From the NCBI GenBank assembly GCA_029558905.1, contig JAKQCX010000011.1, positions 100,570 to 164,569 of the forward strand: a DNA stretch of 64,000 nt. The letters are read 5' to 3'. Source of the stretch: Pseudomonadota bacterium (GTDB lineage: Bacteria; Pseudomonadota; Gammaproteobacteria; Burkholderiales; Thiobacillaceae). The translations under genes and the position numbers were made by a program. Positions 19,948 through 28,701 of this stretch are shown one piece after another. Every line of letters begins with the position of its first letter. Positions within the stretch are counted from its first letter, which is position 1. Below the pieces are notes generated by a model that did not search any database, had not been told where the DNA came from, and worked only from the letters and a program-made list of their open reading frames with translations.

Positions 19948-20418
19948 TCATAACCACCTGCGCACCCGGGCCTTGAACTGCCGGTACTCCGCACCGAAAC
20001 GTGCTTCCAGATGCCGCTCCTCGTGACGGATCACGCCAAAGCGGATGATGATCCACACCAGGGGCGCGAAAGCCAGGGGCCACAGGGTCCGCAGCAGCAG
20101 CATCACGCCCAGATAGATGAGCCAGTCCCCCACATAGATGGGATTGCGGGAAAGGCGGAACGGCCCGTCCTGCACCAGATTGGAAGCCGCCTTATAGGGG
20201 TTCACCGTTGTGTGATGGCGCCAGAAGGTGGACAGGGCCCAGGCAAACAACGCCAAGCCCATGCCCACCGAGCACCAGCCCAGCCAGTCATTCACCGACC
20301 CCAGGCTGAAAGGCCAGGGCCAGAGGTCCCGGTCCAGGCGCCAGGAGACATACAGTGCCAGGGCGTAAGGCAGGGGTGGCAGGACCAGGGTGGCCGGACG
20401 CCGGGCGGGGTCATGCAT
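19948..20418 (-). CDS. Isoprenylcysteine methyltransferase-like integral membrane protein
   Basis: The 156-residue product has about four hydrophobic segments and the signature of the ICMT/PEMT membrane methyltransferase group: NPYKAASNLVQDGPFRLSRNPIYVGDWLIYLG, of which GPFRLSRNPIY is the conserved core, and a C-terminal HEERHLEARFGAEYRQFKA, which matches the family's EE-x-x-L-x-x-x-FG-x-x-Y pattern. Substrate is not known. It starts two bases after the folE stop, so it is part of a three-gene operon with folE and a DUF2238 membrane protein. Confidence 0.82.
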   Translation of the reverse strand: MHDPARRPATLVLPPLPYALALYVSWRLDRDLWPWPFSLGSVNDWLGWCSVGMGLALFAWALSTFWRHHTTVNPYKAASNLVQDGPFRLSRNPIYVGDWLIYLGVMLLLRTLWPLAFAPLVWIIIRFGVIRHEERHLEARFGAEYRQFKARVRRWL

Positions 20419-20420
20419 CC

Positions 20421-21062
20421 TTAAACCATCCGGCCGGAGATGGACCGCAGGAATTCATTTCGCAGTTGGGCATCTCCCTGGAAGTCGCCGGCAAAGGCCT
20501 GGGTCACCACACGTTCGTCTCCCCGTCGGTCCTCCCCCAGAAGCAGGCAGAGCTGTTCCGCCTCGATGATGCAGGCCGCGCCCCGGGCCTTGCCATACCG
20601 CATCAGGGCCTCCGCCACGTCCCGTGTCATCCATTCCTGGTAGGTGAAACGGTGCCCCACCGCATCGACCAGTCGGGCAATGCGGCCGAAGCCGTGCAGC
20701 CGCCCGCCCGGCACGTAGGCCACATGCGCCACGCCCCGGAAGGGCACCAGGTGGTGGGGGCATACGCCATGCACGGCAATGCCCCGCACCACCACCATGT
20801 CCTCACGGGGGTCGTTGAAGCCCTCCCCCAGGGCCTCGCCCGGATCCATCTCATACCCTCCCAGCAGGCGGCGTTCCCAAAGCTCGCGCACGCGGCGGGC
20901 GGTCTTGCCGGTATGCACGGAATCCGGGGCCACGCCGCAGGCGCGCAGCAGATCCGTCACCGCCTGTTCGAAGGCCTGGGCATCGAAGCGGCCCATGCGG
21001 GGAATTCCCAGTTGGCCCGAATCATGGGGAGCAGGGCAGTCGTGATCACCGCAATGGCTCAT
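20421..21062 (-). CDS. folE: GTP cyclohydrolase I-type enzyme, atypical active site
   Basis: FolE normally converts GTP to dihydroneopterin triphosphate. The 213-residue product aligns with the family through VHGVCPHHLVPFRG (Cys101, His103, His104), the GRIARLVDA helix and the C-terminal RNEFLRSI. Zinc ligands Cys101, His104 and Cys172 are kept. Two changes are striking. The residue in the place of E. coli His179 is Gln170 (IIEAEQLCLLL), and the usual CEHH is CPHH. In E. coli, His179 mutants stop after ring opening, so this enzyme may release a formamide product or act on another substrate. The N-terminus MSHCGDHDCPAPHD is rich in Cys and His. The start overlaps the DUF2238 gene by four bases. 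Whether it is the cell's only FolE cannot be told from the window. Confidence 0.82.
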   Translation of the reverse strand: MSHCGDHDCPAPHDSGQLGIPRMGRFDAQAFEQAVTDLLRACGVAPDSVHTGKTARRVRELWERRLLGGYEMDPGEALGEGFNDPREDMVVVRGIAVHGVCPHHLVPFRGVAHVAYVPGGRLHGFGRIARLVDAVGHRFTYQEWMTRDVAEALMRYGKARGAACIIEAEQLCLLLGEDRRGDERVVTQAFAGDFQGDAQLRNEFLRSISGRMV

Positions 21063-21691
21063 GGAGCATCCTGTATCAACATCGGCCTGAGCTGCCGGTC
21101 ATGCCAGCGGCGCAGAAGTAATTGCGAGCATAACGCGCCCAGCAGGGCCAGGAACATGTCCCATTGGGTATCCCAGACATCCCCCTGGGTGGCCAGGAAG
21201 GCCACGGCCTCCTCCCCGGACGCTGCCGCCACCCACCATTCGATGAGTTCGTAGAAAGCCGACAGGGCCAGGCAAACGCAGGTCGTCAGAAAGAACAGCC
21301 AGCCTCCGGGTGTCAGGGGCGAGGTCCGCAGCAAGATCTCCCGCGCGACGATGGCGGGAAAGAAGCCCTGAGCCACATGGCCCAGGCGGTCGTAATGGTT
21401 GCGCGCCAGCCCAAATTGCTCTCGCACCCAGTCGAACAGGGGCATCTCCGCATAGGTATAGTGCCCTCCCACCATGAGGATCAGGGCGTGCAGGGCCATG
21501 AGGCCATACGCCAGGGAGGTGAAGGGAAACCGAGCCCAGGTCCACATCAGCAAGGGCAGGCCCAGCAGGACCGGCAACACCTCCAGAAGCCAGACGAAGC
21601 GATCCTTGGGGGCGTGGCCGGACCAGGCCAGGACACCCAGGGTCAGACCCAACAGGAGAAGATGGAAAAACGAGAGGCGGCTGGAGGGCAT
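21059..21691 (-). CDS. DUF2238 (YjdF-like) integral membrane protein
   Basis: The product of about 210 residues has six or so hydrophobic segments. Conserved DUF2238 features are visible: GGHYTYAEMPLFDWVREQFG, then RNHYDRLGHVAQGFFPAI and FYELIEWWVAAASGEEA followed by GDVWDTQWDM. Function of the family is not known. Its stop overlaps the folE start by four bases, so the pair is coupled. An in-frame Met 30 bases upstream (21721) is an alternative start. Confidence 0.85.
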   Translation of the reverse strand: MPSSRLSFFHLLLLGLTLGVLAWSGHAPKDRFVWLLEVLPVLLGLPLLMWTWARFPFTSLAYGLMALHALILMVGGHYTYAEMPLFDWVREQFGLARNHYDRLGHVAQGFFPAIVAREILLRTSPLTPGGWLFFLTTCVCLALSAFYELIEWWVAAASGEEAVAFLATQGDVWDTQWDMFLALLGALCSQLLLRRWHDRQLRPMLIQDAP

Positions 21692-21828
21692 GTCGGCATT
21701 CTCGCCCCCAACGCCGTGCAAGCAAACCGCTTGCGCGCGAGCCCAGGTGTCAGCAGGCCAAGCCCTTGCCCATGGCGTCCTGGAGACCTACCATGGCCTT
21801 CGGAACCGCGTTCGCGGGAGGAGGCCCT

Positions 21829-22788
21829 GTGTCCGTCAAACACCCCATCGTCGCCGTCACCGGCATGTCCGGTTCGGGCCTGTCCACCGTACGGCATGCC
21901 TTCAAGGACGTGTTCGAGCGCCTGGGCATCCAGCCCGCCATGGTGCACGGCGACGGTTTCCGCCGCTATACGGAGCGCCAATTCACCGCCCTGCTGACCG
22001 AAGCCAAGACCAGCGGCCGCAAGACCTCCTGGTTCGGCCCCGACTGCAATCACTTCGAGGAACTGGAGTCCTTCTTCCAAAGCTACGCCGAGAGCGGTGG
22101 CGGCATCTGGCGGGAATATGCGCACAATGCGGAACACGCGCGGCGCCTGCGCATCCAGGCGGGGGAGTTCACCCACTGGAAACCCCTGCCGGCTGGCAGT
22201 GACCTGTTGTTCTACGAAGGCCAGCACGGTGGCGTCATGGCCCGTACCTGGACCCGTCGCCAGGTGGACAGTCGTCATTTTCCGCCGGAAGTTGACCGCC
22301 GCGTGGGCAAGCCGGGGGTGGACGTGGCCCAGCACGTGGATCTGCTCGTCGGCGTGGTGCCCGCCGTCAACCTGGAGTGGATCCAGAAGATCCACCGGGA
22401 CTGTGCGAAGGGCTACTGCACGGAGCAAGAGTCCGTGGAGACCATCCTGCGACGCATGGACGACTATCTCCACTTCATCGTGCCCCAGTTCGGCATCACC
22501 GACATCAACATCCAGCGCATGCCCCTGGTGGACACCTCCAACCCCTTCATCTCCCGCGATGTGCCCAACCCGGACGAATCCTTCCTCGTGGTGCATTTCC
22601 GCGACCGGCGCAGGTACGACTTCGTGGAACTGCTGCGCAAGATCCCCGGTTCCTTCATGAGCCGGCCTTCCACCATCGTGGTGCCAGGTGGGGCTCTGAA
22701 ACTGCTGCTGGAGATGGTCTGCGCCCCCATTTTGCTGCGCATGATGCACGCCAGGCAGGACGAAGGCGGGCTGGCGGACGCGCGATGA
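21829..22788 (+). CDS. prk: Phosphoribulokinase (bacterial class I)
   Basis: Phosphoribulokinase makes ribulose 1,5-bisphosphate for RuBisCO, so the gene marks the Calvin cycle. The 319-residue product has the P-loop variant VTGMSGSGLSTV near residue 13, HGDGFRRYTE, and then GPDCNHFEEL and YEGQHGG, as in proteobacterial CbbP/PrkB proteins. The C-terminal part has the class I sequence MPLVDTSNPF. The GTG at 21829 follows GAGGAGG with four bases between, which decides the start. No RuBisCO genes lie in the window; prk stands alone between convergent and divergent neighbours. Confidence 0.93.
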   Translation: MSVKHPIVAVTGMSGSGLSTVRHAFKDVFERLGIQPAMVHGDGFRRYTERQFTALLTEAKTSGRKTSWFGPDCNHFEELESFFQSYAESGGGIWREYAHNAEHARRLRIQAGEFTHWKPLPAGSDLLFYEGQHGGVMARTWTRRQVDSRHFPPEVDRRVGKPGVDVAQHVDLLVGVVPAVNLEWIQKIHRDCAKGYCTEQESVETILRRMDDYLHFIVPQFGITDINIQRMPLVDTSNPFISRDVPNPDESFLVVHFRDRRRYDFVELLRKIPGSFMSRPSTIVVPGGALKLLLEMVCAPILLRMMHARQDEGGLADAR

Positions 22789-23178
22789 CCCGAGGGCAGT
22801 CATCGCGGACCAGGGATGGCCATGCCGGGTGCGGCGAGGGATACGGATACCGGGCATCAGGTACCTGATTTCTCCCATTGCTCGAAATGACGCGCGGGTC
22901 CTCCGCCAGCTGCAGAGTCGGGCATGGCCCCTGCATCACGTCGAACACCAGGACAATCATTCCGGATTACGAAATCTGCCCTTCTGCGCGGTAACGGATG
23001 CCGCGCCGAGTTCGGTGCTGGCCATTCCGAACGCCGTGAGGAATCCTGAGGCAGGCCCGCAAGACGAGGTTACGTCCATCGGCAGGAATGACAGGCGTTA
23101 TACCCATGGAGCGAAATCACGAATCCGGCCTGTCTGCATCGATATGTCCTGACAGACGGCGCGCGGGCCAGCCCCCGG
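22789..23178. repeat. Intergenic region of 390 bases with a dispersed repeat copy
   Basis: No gene is supported here. At 23024-23057 the region contains ATTCCGAACGCCGTGAGGAAT, a copy of a short repeat that also occurs at about 31007 and 52890. Short frames across it translate into repeat-like text without any ribosome-binding site. It separates the convergently oriented prk and hemW genes, and no clear terminator hairpin with a T run was seen. Confidence 0.6.
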
Positions 23179-24378
23179 CTAAGGCAGGAACAGTGCCAAC
23201 AGATCGTTGAGAAAGCGCCGCCCCCGCGGACTGGGGGTGACGCGATGCAGCGCGCGGGTAATCAATCCCCGCCGTTCGGCCTCGGCCAGGCCCCGGTACA
23301 GGGCATTGACGCCCAGACCCGTGCGCGCGGCGAACAGTTCCAGTTCAAAACCCTGGTTCAGACGCAGAGCATTCATCATGAACTCGAACACCCGATCTTG
23401 CCTGTCCAGATCACGGCTCTCGCTGACCGGCGCGCCCCCCCGCTCCAGGGTTTCCATATAGGTGCGAGGGTGTTTCAACCGCACCTGGCGTTGTACACGG
23501 TCCTGGAAGGAAAGCTTGCCATGCGCGCCGGCACCGATGCCCAGGTAGTCGCCAAAGGTCCAATAGTTGAGGTTGTGATGGCATTGCTGGTCCGGTCGCG
23601 CGAAGGCAGAGGTCTCATAATGCCCATAGCCCGCCGCCCCCAAGATCTCTTCCACCCGGGTCTGCATGTCCGCCGCCGTGTCGTCGTCCGGCAGGGGTGG
23701 CGGCGCGGCGGCGAAGGGCGTGTTGGGCTCCAGGGTGAGGTGATAGGCACTGACATGGCCCGGCGCGAGGCTCAAGACGCGGGCCAGATCCTGATCCAGA
23801 CCCGCCACGCCTTGTCGCGGCAGGGCATACATCAGGTCCAGATTGACCCGCTCGAACAACTCCCGGGCCTGCTCCGCCGCGTTCCAGGCCTGACGCCCAT
23901 CATGCATGCGCCCCAGGGCCCGCAGATTTGCGTCATCGAAGCTCTGGATGCCCAGGGACAGGCGATTCACCCCGGCATCCCGATAGCCCCGGAAGCGGGC
24001 CGCGTCGAACGTGCCGGGGTTGGCCTCCAGGGTGATCTCCGCCAGGGGAGAGACCCGCAGCAGGGTACGACAGAAGGCGAGCAGTCGGTCGATGCCCTCC
24101 GGCGTGAACAGGCTTGGGGTGCCACCACCAATGAAGATGCTGCCCACCTCTCGCCCCCACACCAAGGGCACGGCCTGTTCCAGGTCCCGCTCCAGGGCAT
24201 CCAGATAACGGCCCTCGGGCAACTCCTCCCGCAGGGCATGTGAATTGAAATCGCAGTAGGGACACTTCCGCGCGCACCAGGGCAGGTGCACGTAAAGCCC
24301 GAGCGGTGGAAGTGTTGCCAGCCGCCCGTCCAGCAGCACCGGGGTGACGGCGGCGAGGAGCGGCCCGGAAAAGGACAT
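23179..24378 (-). CDS. hemW: HemW, radical SAM heme chaperone
   Basis: The 399-residue product has the radical-SAM cluster motif CARKCPYC (CxxxCxxC) near residue 36 and follows with DFNSH, as in HemW rather than the coproporphyrinogen oxidase HemN. It continues with IFIGGGTPSLF and NRLSLGIQSFDD, and the C-terminal HemN_C region is present (RVFEFMMNALRLNQGFEL). HemW binds heme and delivers it to respiratory enzymes. The start overlaps the rdgB stop by one base (TGATG). The order rph-rdgB-hemW is widely conserved. Confidence 0.93.
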   Translation of the reverse strand: MSFSGPLLAAVTPVLLDGRLATLPPLGLYVHLPWCARKCPYCDFNSHALREELPEGRYLDALERDLEQAVPLVWGREVGSIFIGGGTPSLFTPEGIDRLLAFCRTLLRVSPLAEITLEANPGTFDAARFRGYRDAGVNRLSLGIQSFDDANLRALGRMHDGRQAWNAAEQARELFERVNLDLMYALPRQGVAGLDQDLARVLSLAPGHVSAYHLTLEPNTPFAAAPPPLPDDDTAADMQTRVEEILGAAGYGHYETSAFARPDQQCHHNLNYWTFGDYLGIGAGAHGKLSFQDRVQRQVRLKHPRTYMETLERGGAPVSESRDLDRQDRVFEFMMNALRLNQGFELELFAARTGLGVNALYRGLAEAERRGLITRALHRVTPSPRGRRFLNDLLALFLP

Positions 24379-24971
24379 CAGATTCCCAGGTTCTGCAGTT
24401 TTCCTGCCAGTTCCCGCAGGGCCTGGCCCCGATGGCTGAGGCGGTTTTTGCTGTCCATGTCCAGTTCGGCCCCGGTCTTGCCGAATTCCGGCACGAGGAA
24501 ATATGGGTCGTAACCAAACCCTCCGTCCCCTCGGGGAGAGTCGATGATCTCCCCATGCCAGCGGCCCTCGCCGATGAGCGGCTGGGGATCGTCCGGATAG
24601 CGCACATAGACCATGACACAGTAGTAATGCGCCTTGCGGTTGGCCTCTCCGCGCAGGGCCTCCACCAGTTTATGGTTGTTGCGCGCGTCGGACCTGGGGT
24701 CGCCGGCATAGCGGGCGGAATACACCCCGGGTGCGCCGTTCAAGGCATCCACGCAGAGCCCCGAATCGTCCGCAAGGGCTGGCAGTCCCGTGTGGGCCGA
24801 GGCATGACGGGCCTTGGCGATGCAGTTTTCGATGAAGGTGACGTGGGGCTCCGGGCACTCCGGCACTCCGAAATGGCCCTGGGGTTGGGCATCCAGCCCC
24901 AGGGGTTCCAGGATGCGGGCGATCTCCCGCAGCTTGCCCGCGTTGCTGGAGGCGATCACCACTTTTTTCAT
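24378..24971 (-). CDS. rdgB: dITP/XTP pyrophosphatase (RdgB/HAM1)
   Basis: RdgB removes non-canonical purine triphosphates (dITP, XTP) so that they are not built into DNA. The 197-residue product has the N-terminal VIASSNAGKLREI, then TFIENCIAKARHAS, ALADDSGLCVDAL and GGFGYDPYFLVPE, followed by KNRLSHRGQAL near the end, all diagnostic for the family. It lies 10 bases downstream of rph on the same strand and overlaps hemW by one base. Confidence 0.95.
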   Translation of the reverse strand: MKKVVIASSNAGKLREIARILEPLGLDAQPQGHFGVPECPEPHVTFIENCIAKARHASAHTGLPALADDSGLCVDALNGAPGVYSARYAGDPRSDARNNHKLVEALRGEANRKAHYYCVMVYVRYPDDPQPLIGEGRWHGEIIDSPRGDGGFGYDPYFLVPEFGKTGAELDMDSKNRLSHRGQALRELAGKLQNLGI

Positions 24972-24981
24972 GCGTCACACC

Positions 24982-25722
24982 TCATCCCGCCAGGGCGGAC
25001 CGTTGCGCCGCCATGAGTTCGCCGATGCCCCGGGCCGCCAGGTCCAGCAGGCGATCCAGCTCGTCGCGATACAGGGGCGCACCCTCCGCCGTGCCCTGCA
25101 CCTCGATGAGGCCCTCGGGTTCGCCAGCCCGCCCCAGCATGACCACGTTCATGTCCGTATCACAGGCCACGTCCTCGGCGTAGTCCAGGTCCAGCACCGG
25201 CGCGCCGCGCCATATCCCCACGGACACGGCGGCCACCTGGGCGCACAGGATGTTTTCTGACAGTTTGTCTTCCCGCACCAGCCATTCCAGGGCGTCGTGT
25301 ACTGCCACCCATGCACCGGTGATACTGGCGGTACGCGTGCCACCATCGGCCTGGAGCACGTCGCAGTCCACCTGCAGGGTACGCTCCCCCAAACGCGAGA
25401 GATCCACCGCTGCGCGCAGGCTGCGACCGATGAGACGCTGGATCTCCTGGGTGCGGCCGCTCTGCTTGCCCCGGGTCGCCTCCCGCTCTCCCCGGGTGTG
25501 CGTGGCGCGGGGCAGCATGCCGTATTCCGCCGTCAACCAGCCCCGACCACTACCCTTCACATGGAAGGGCACTTTCTCCAGCACACTGGCGGTGCACAAC
25601 ACCTTGGTGTCCCCGCAGGCCACCAGCACACTGCCTTCGGCATGCCGGGTGTAGCCACGGGTCAGGGAAACGGGGCGCAGCACGTCGGCGGCGCGCCCCG
25701 AGGGGCGTAGCGGCTCAGTCAT
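24982..25722 (-). CDS. rph: Ribonuclease PH
   Basis: RNase PH trims the 3' ends of tRNA precursors by phosphorolysis. The 246-residue product has the N-terminal arginine-rich start ([14 protein letters not shown]), [33 protein letters not shown] with the RNA-binding Arg residues, and [18 protein letters not shown], which holds the catalytic Asp region. Length equals that of functional RNase PH proteins (238 in E. coli). It begins 9 bases after the end of the phosphatase gene, so it may be cotranscribed with the PP2C gene and, perhaps, the kinase. Confidence 0.96.
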   Translation of the reverse strand: MTEPLRPSGRAADVLRPVSLTRGYTRHAEGSVLVACGDTKVLCTASVLEKVPFHVKGSGRGWLTAEYGMLPRATHTRGEREATRGKQSGRTQEIQRLIGRSLRAAVDLSRLGERTLQVDCDVLQADGGTRTASITGAWVAVHDALEWLVREDKLSENILCAQVAAVSVGIWRGAPVLDLDYAEDVACDTDMNVVMLGRAGEPEGLIEVQGTAEGAPLYRDELDRLLDLAARGIGELMAAQRSALAG

Positions 25723-25731
25723 GCATTTCCT

Positions 25732-26643
25732 TCAGTGAGGTTTTCCATACTTGGCAATGGCGGCCTTGATCTCCGCCATGGCCTGTTCGAGCTCTTCGTC
25801 CTGGATCGGCGGCAGATTGGGCTTGGCTCCCAGCTTGTTGAGCTGGGTAGTGAAACCGTCCAGGCTGAGATCATCCTCCTGGATCAGCTCATCCACCTTG
25901 TAGTGCTCTTCGCCGTAGCGCATGGCGACCACGGACAGGTTGTCGCACTCCTGGCCACCACGGAACTCGGCATGGTCCATCATGTTCTTGACCGCCTTCT
26001 CCAAGGGGTAGGCCCGCAGGGTGGAGAACATCTCACCGGGCGTGAGTTCCGGCCACACCCCATCCGTGCACATCAGCAGCACGTCACCGGCATGCAGTTT
26101 GATGGGCTGGCATAGCTCGATGTCCGGCAGGGTGAACCCCCCCACCGAGTTGTACAGCTTGTTGCGGTCGGGGTGTATACCCATTTCCGCCTCCTGGATC
26201 ACGCCATCATCCAGCAGCTGCTGCACCGCGGAATGGTCACGGGTACGGCCGAGGAAGCCCTGGCGGTCGAAGTGATACAGGCGGGAGTCGCCCACATGGG
26301 CCCAGCAGGCCATGTCCTTCTGTACCACGCTGACCACGCAGGTGGTGCGGGGCGGCTCCGGCAGGCGCTTGCGCGTGGCGTATTCATTGATGGCGTCGTG
26401 CGCCGCATAGATGGCATCCAGCAGGAAGGTCGTCATGTCCGGCAATACAGGCCTGGCGCGGGAGCGGAACAGGCTGGTGATGACCTGCACCGTGAGCTGG
26501 GCCGCCACCTCGCCCTTCACGTGCCCGCCCATGCCGTCACACAGCACCATGACCATGGCCTCGGGCGTATAGGCATAGGCCACGCGATCCTCGTTGTACG
26601 AGCGCCCGCCGCGTCGGCTGGCTTGATAGATGACGTATTTCAT
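25732..26643 (-). CDS. PP2C-family Ser/Thr protein phosphatase
   Basis: The 303-residue product is a PPM/PP2C metal-dependent phosphatase. It has RSYNEDRVAYAY at the N-terminus with the metal-binding Asp, VLCDGMGGHVKGE, WAHVGDSRLYHF, LLMCTDGVWPELT and ECDNLSVVAM, so all metal ligands are in place. A C-terminal tail of about 60 residues (after KVDEL) is acidic and lies outside the catalytic domain. There is no membrane segment. It is encoded 99 bases downstream of a Ser/Thr kinase on the same strand, and the two probably form an opposing pair. Targets are unknown. Confidence 0.92.
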   Translation of the reverse strand: MKYVIYQASRRGGRSYNEDRVAYAYTPEAMVMVLCDGMGGHVKGEVAAQLTVQVITSLFRSRARPVLPDMTTFLLDAIYAAHDAINEYATRKRLPEPPRTTCVVSVVQKDMACWAHVGDSRLYHFDRQGFLGRTRDHSAVQQLLDDGVIQEAEMGIHPDRNKLYNSVGGFTLPDIELCQPIKLHAGDVLLMCTDGVWPELTPGEMFSTLRAYPLEKAVKNMMDHAEFRGGQECDNLSVVAMRYGEEHYKVDELIQEDDLSLDGFTTQLNKLGAKPNLPPIQDEELEQAMAEIKAAIAKYGKPH

Positions 26644-26742
26644 GGCGTGGGTTCTGTGTCAGACGGATACTGCAGGATTGGAAGGTGTCGTTTCTCTCAT
26701 GGGGAAGAGTCCTCGGATATGACGCCGTTATGCCGCGATGCC

Positions 26743-27678
26743 CTAGCGGGTGAGCCGTTCCCGCAGCAGCGCGAAGAACGAGTGCTTGTGGGTCCTGGAA
26801 ATGACCGCCATGGCGGCCAGCCGCTTTTGCACGGTAAACACGCTCTGCGGGCGCTCCGTATGGTTCAGACGCAACATGTGGTCCACCAGCTCCAGAAAGG
26901 GCTTGGAGTAGAGGCCCGCATGGCTCTTGACGAGTGGCGGCAGCGTATCCTTCTCCTGGCGCTGGTCGGCCGGGAGAGGCGGCCCCTTGGTGATGCAGGC
27001 ATACATGCTGGCACCCACGCTGTAGATATCCGTCCAGGGTCCCATGGGCGAGCGCTGGTTGTACTGCTCCGGCGCCGCGAACCCGGGCGTATACATGGAG
27101 GTGGCCAGGTGCAGATCGTGGCTGAAGGCTTGGCGCGCGGCACCGAAATCGATGAGCACCGGTGAACCATCGGCCCGGATATAGATGTTGGAGGGCTTGA
27201 TATCCAGGTGCAGGAGCTTGTTGGCATGCACCTCGCGCAGACCGTTGAGCAGTTGGATGAAGACACCGCGTATGAAGGACTCGCGCATGGGCTCCTTGAG
27301 CTGTGTGATGTGGCGCTGCACGGTGCGGCCCTGCTCGTAGCGCATCACCATGTACACGGTGTCGTTGGCGCGGAAAAAGTTGACCACCTCCACCACGTTG
27401 GGATGACGCAGATTGGCCAGGGCCCGGCCTTCCTCGAAGAAGCACTTCATGCCATAGAGGAAGGACCTGCCCAGCTCCTGGGAGATGGGCACCACCGTCC
27501 CCACTTCGTCCCGGGTCACCACGCCGCCGGGCAGGTACTCCTTGATGGCCACCGCTCGGCCTTCCATGTCATAGGCCAGATACACCAGGGAGAAGCCACC
27601 GCCGCCAATACGCCTGTCGATCACGTATTCGCTCAGGTGATACCCCCGGGGCAATGGGGGGGTGGATTGCGCGGCCAT
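26743..27678 (-). CDS. Hanks-type Ser/Thr protein kinase
   Basis: The 311-residue product is almost only a kinase domain. It shows the glycine loop RRIGGGGFSLVY, the ATP lysine in VAIKEY, the catalytic loop LLHLDIKPSNIYI, and the DFG motif in IDFGAAR, followed by the activation segment GFAAPEQY. The HRD arginine is Leu here (HLD), so it is a non-RD kinase and may not need activation-loop phosphorylation. No membrane segment or sensor domain follows; the C-terminal 50 residues are basic. It is divergent from yicC and is transcribed with the PP2C gene. Substrates unknown. Confidence 0.93.
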   Translation of the reverse strand: MAAQSTPPLPRGYHLSEYVIDRRIGGGGFSLVYLAYDMEGRAVAIKEYLPGGVVTRDEVGTVVPISQELGRSFLYGMKCFFEEGRALANLRHPNVVEVVNFFRANDTVYMVMRYEQGRTVQRHITQLKEPMRESFIRGVFIQLLNGLREVHANKLLHLDIKPSNIYIRADGSPVLIDFGAARQAFSHDLHLATSMYTPGFAAPEQYNQRSPMGPWTDIYSVGASMYACITKGPPLPADQRQEKDTLPPLVKSHAGLYSKPFLELVDHMLRLNHTERPQSVFTVQKRLAAMAVISRTHKHSFFALLRERLTR

Positions 27679-27747
27679 GCTGGGGTTGCGGGGAATGACG
27701 CGTTAATATGGGGACGAATCCAAGGACGGCCTAGCATAGCGAAATAT

Positions 27748-28686
27748 ATGCCCACTCCCAAGAAAGCCACTGTAGCCGGCAGCCACTCGACCTCGCCTTC
27801 CGTCCCGTCCCCGCGCAGCATGACCGGTTTTGCCGTGGAAACGGTGGACCTGCCCCATGCCCAGCTCATCGTGGAGCTGCGGGCGGTGAATGCCCGTTTC
27901 CTCGATCTGAGTTTCCGCATGGGCGAGGACTTCCGCGTCCTGGAGCCCCAGTTGCGTGAGCGCATCGGCCGTGCCGTGCAACGCGGCAAGCTGGAATGCC
28001 GCATCAACCTGGCACCCCGCGAAGATGCCGCCCTGCCCGCCAGCTTGAACAACGAACTGATCGTGCAGCTGCATGCCCTGGCCCAGGCAGTACACAGGCA
28101 ATTCCCCCAGGCCCGGCCCCTGTCCGTGGCGGAGATCCTGCGCTGGCCCGGCATGACCGGGGAGAGCACACCGGACTTCGCGGCCCTGCGGGCCACGGTC
28201 CTGGACCGCCTGGATGCCGTCCTGGGGCAGTTCAACGCCAGTCGTGACCGGGAGGGAGAAAAGCTGAAGGCCGCGCTGGTGGAACGCATCGCCGCCATGC
28301 GCACCCTGGTGGAACAGCTGCGCCCACGCACCACGGAGATCGTTTCGGTCTTCCGGGAAAAGCTGAACAGGCGCCTGCAGGAACTGCTGCCCAATCCACC
28401 CGCCAGCCTGGATCAGGACCGCCTGCACCAGGAGGTGGTGCTGTTCGCGCAGAAGATCGACGTGGACGAGGAGATGGACCGCCTGCTCACCCACCTGGAC
28501 GAGGTGGAACGCACCCTGGCCAGCGGCGGTGCCGTGGGCAAGCGCCTGGACTTCCTCATGCAGGAACTCAACCGGGAGGCCAATACCCTGGGCTCCAAGT
28601 CCGCCTCCCTGGATTACACCCAGACCTCGGTGGAACTGAAGGTGCTGATCGAGCAGATGCGCGAGCAGATCCAGAACATCGAATAA
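27748..28686 (+). CDS. yicC: YicC-family endoribonuclease
   Basis: YicC proteins are endoribonucleases involved in RNA turnover and sporulation or stationary-phase fitness. The 312-residue reading has SMTGFAVETVDLPHAQ, the family's most conserved N-terminus, then LRAVNARFLDLSFRM and GKLECRI, and near the end GKRLDFLMQELNREANTLGSK and ELKVLIEQMREQIQNIE. Family members have about 290 residues. The ATG at 27748 adds a Ser/Pro-rich leader of about 20 residues, so the real start may lie closer to 27820 (MTGFA). It sits 15 bases upstream of gmk, the standard pairing. Confidence 0.92.
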   Translation: MPTPKKATVAGSHSTSPSVPSPRSMTGFAVETVDLPHAQLIVELRAVNARFLDLSFRMGEDFRVLEPQLRERIGRAVQRGKLECRINLAPREDAALPASLNNELIVQLHALAQAVHRQFPQARPLSVAEILRWPGMTGESTPDFAALRATVLDRLDAVLGQFNASRDREGEKLKAALVERIAAMRTLVEQLRPRTTEIVSVFREKLNRRLQELLPNPPASLDQDRLHQEVVLFAQKIDVDEEMDRLLTHLDEVERTLASGGAVGKRLDFLMQELNREANTLGSKSASLDYTQTSVELKVLIEQMREQIQNIE

Positions 28687-28701
28687 GTCAGGAGGCCGGC
28701 C

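Noticed and set aside
22829-23152. A 107-codon open frame in the gene-free region before hemW
   Set aside because: It runs through the dispersed repeat, has no ribosome-binding site and no ordered protein features.
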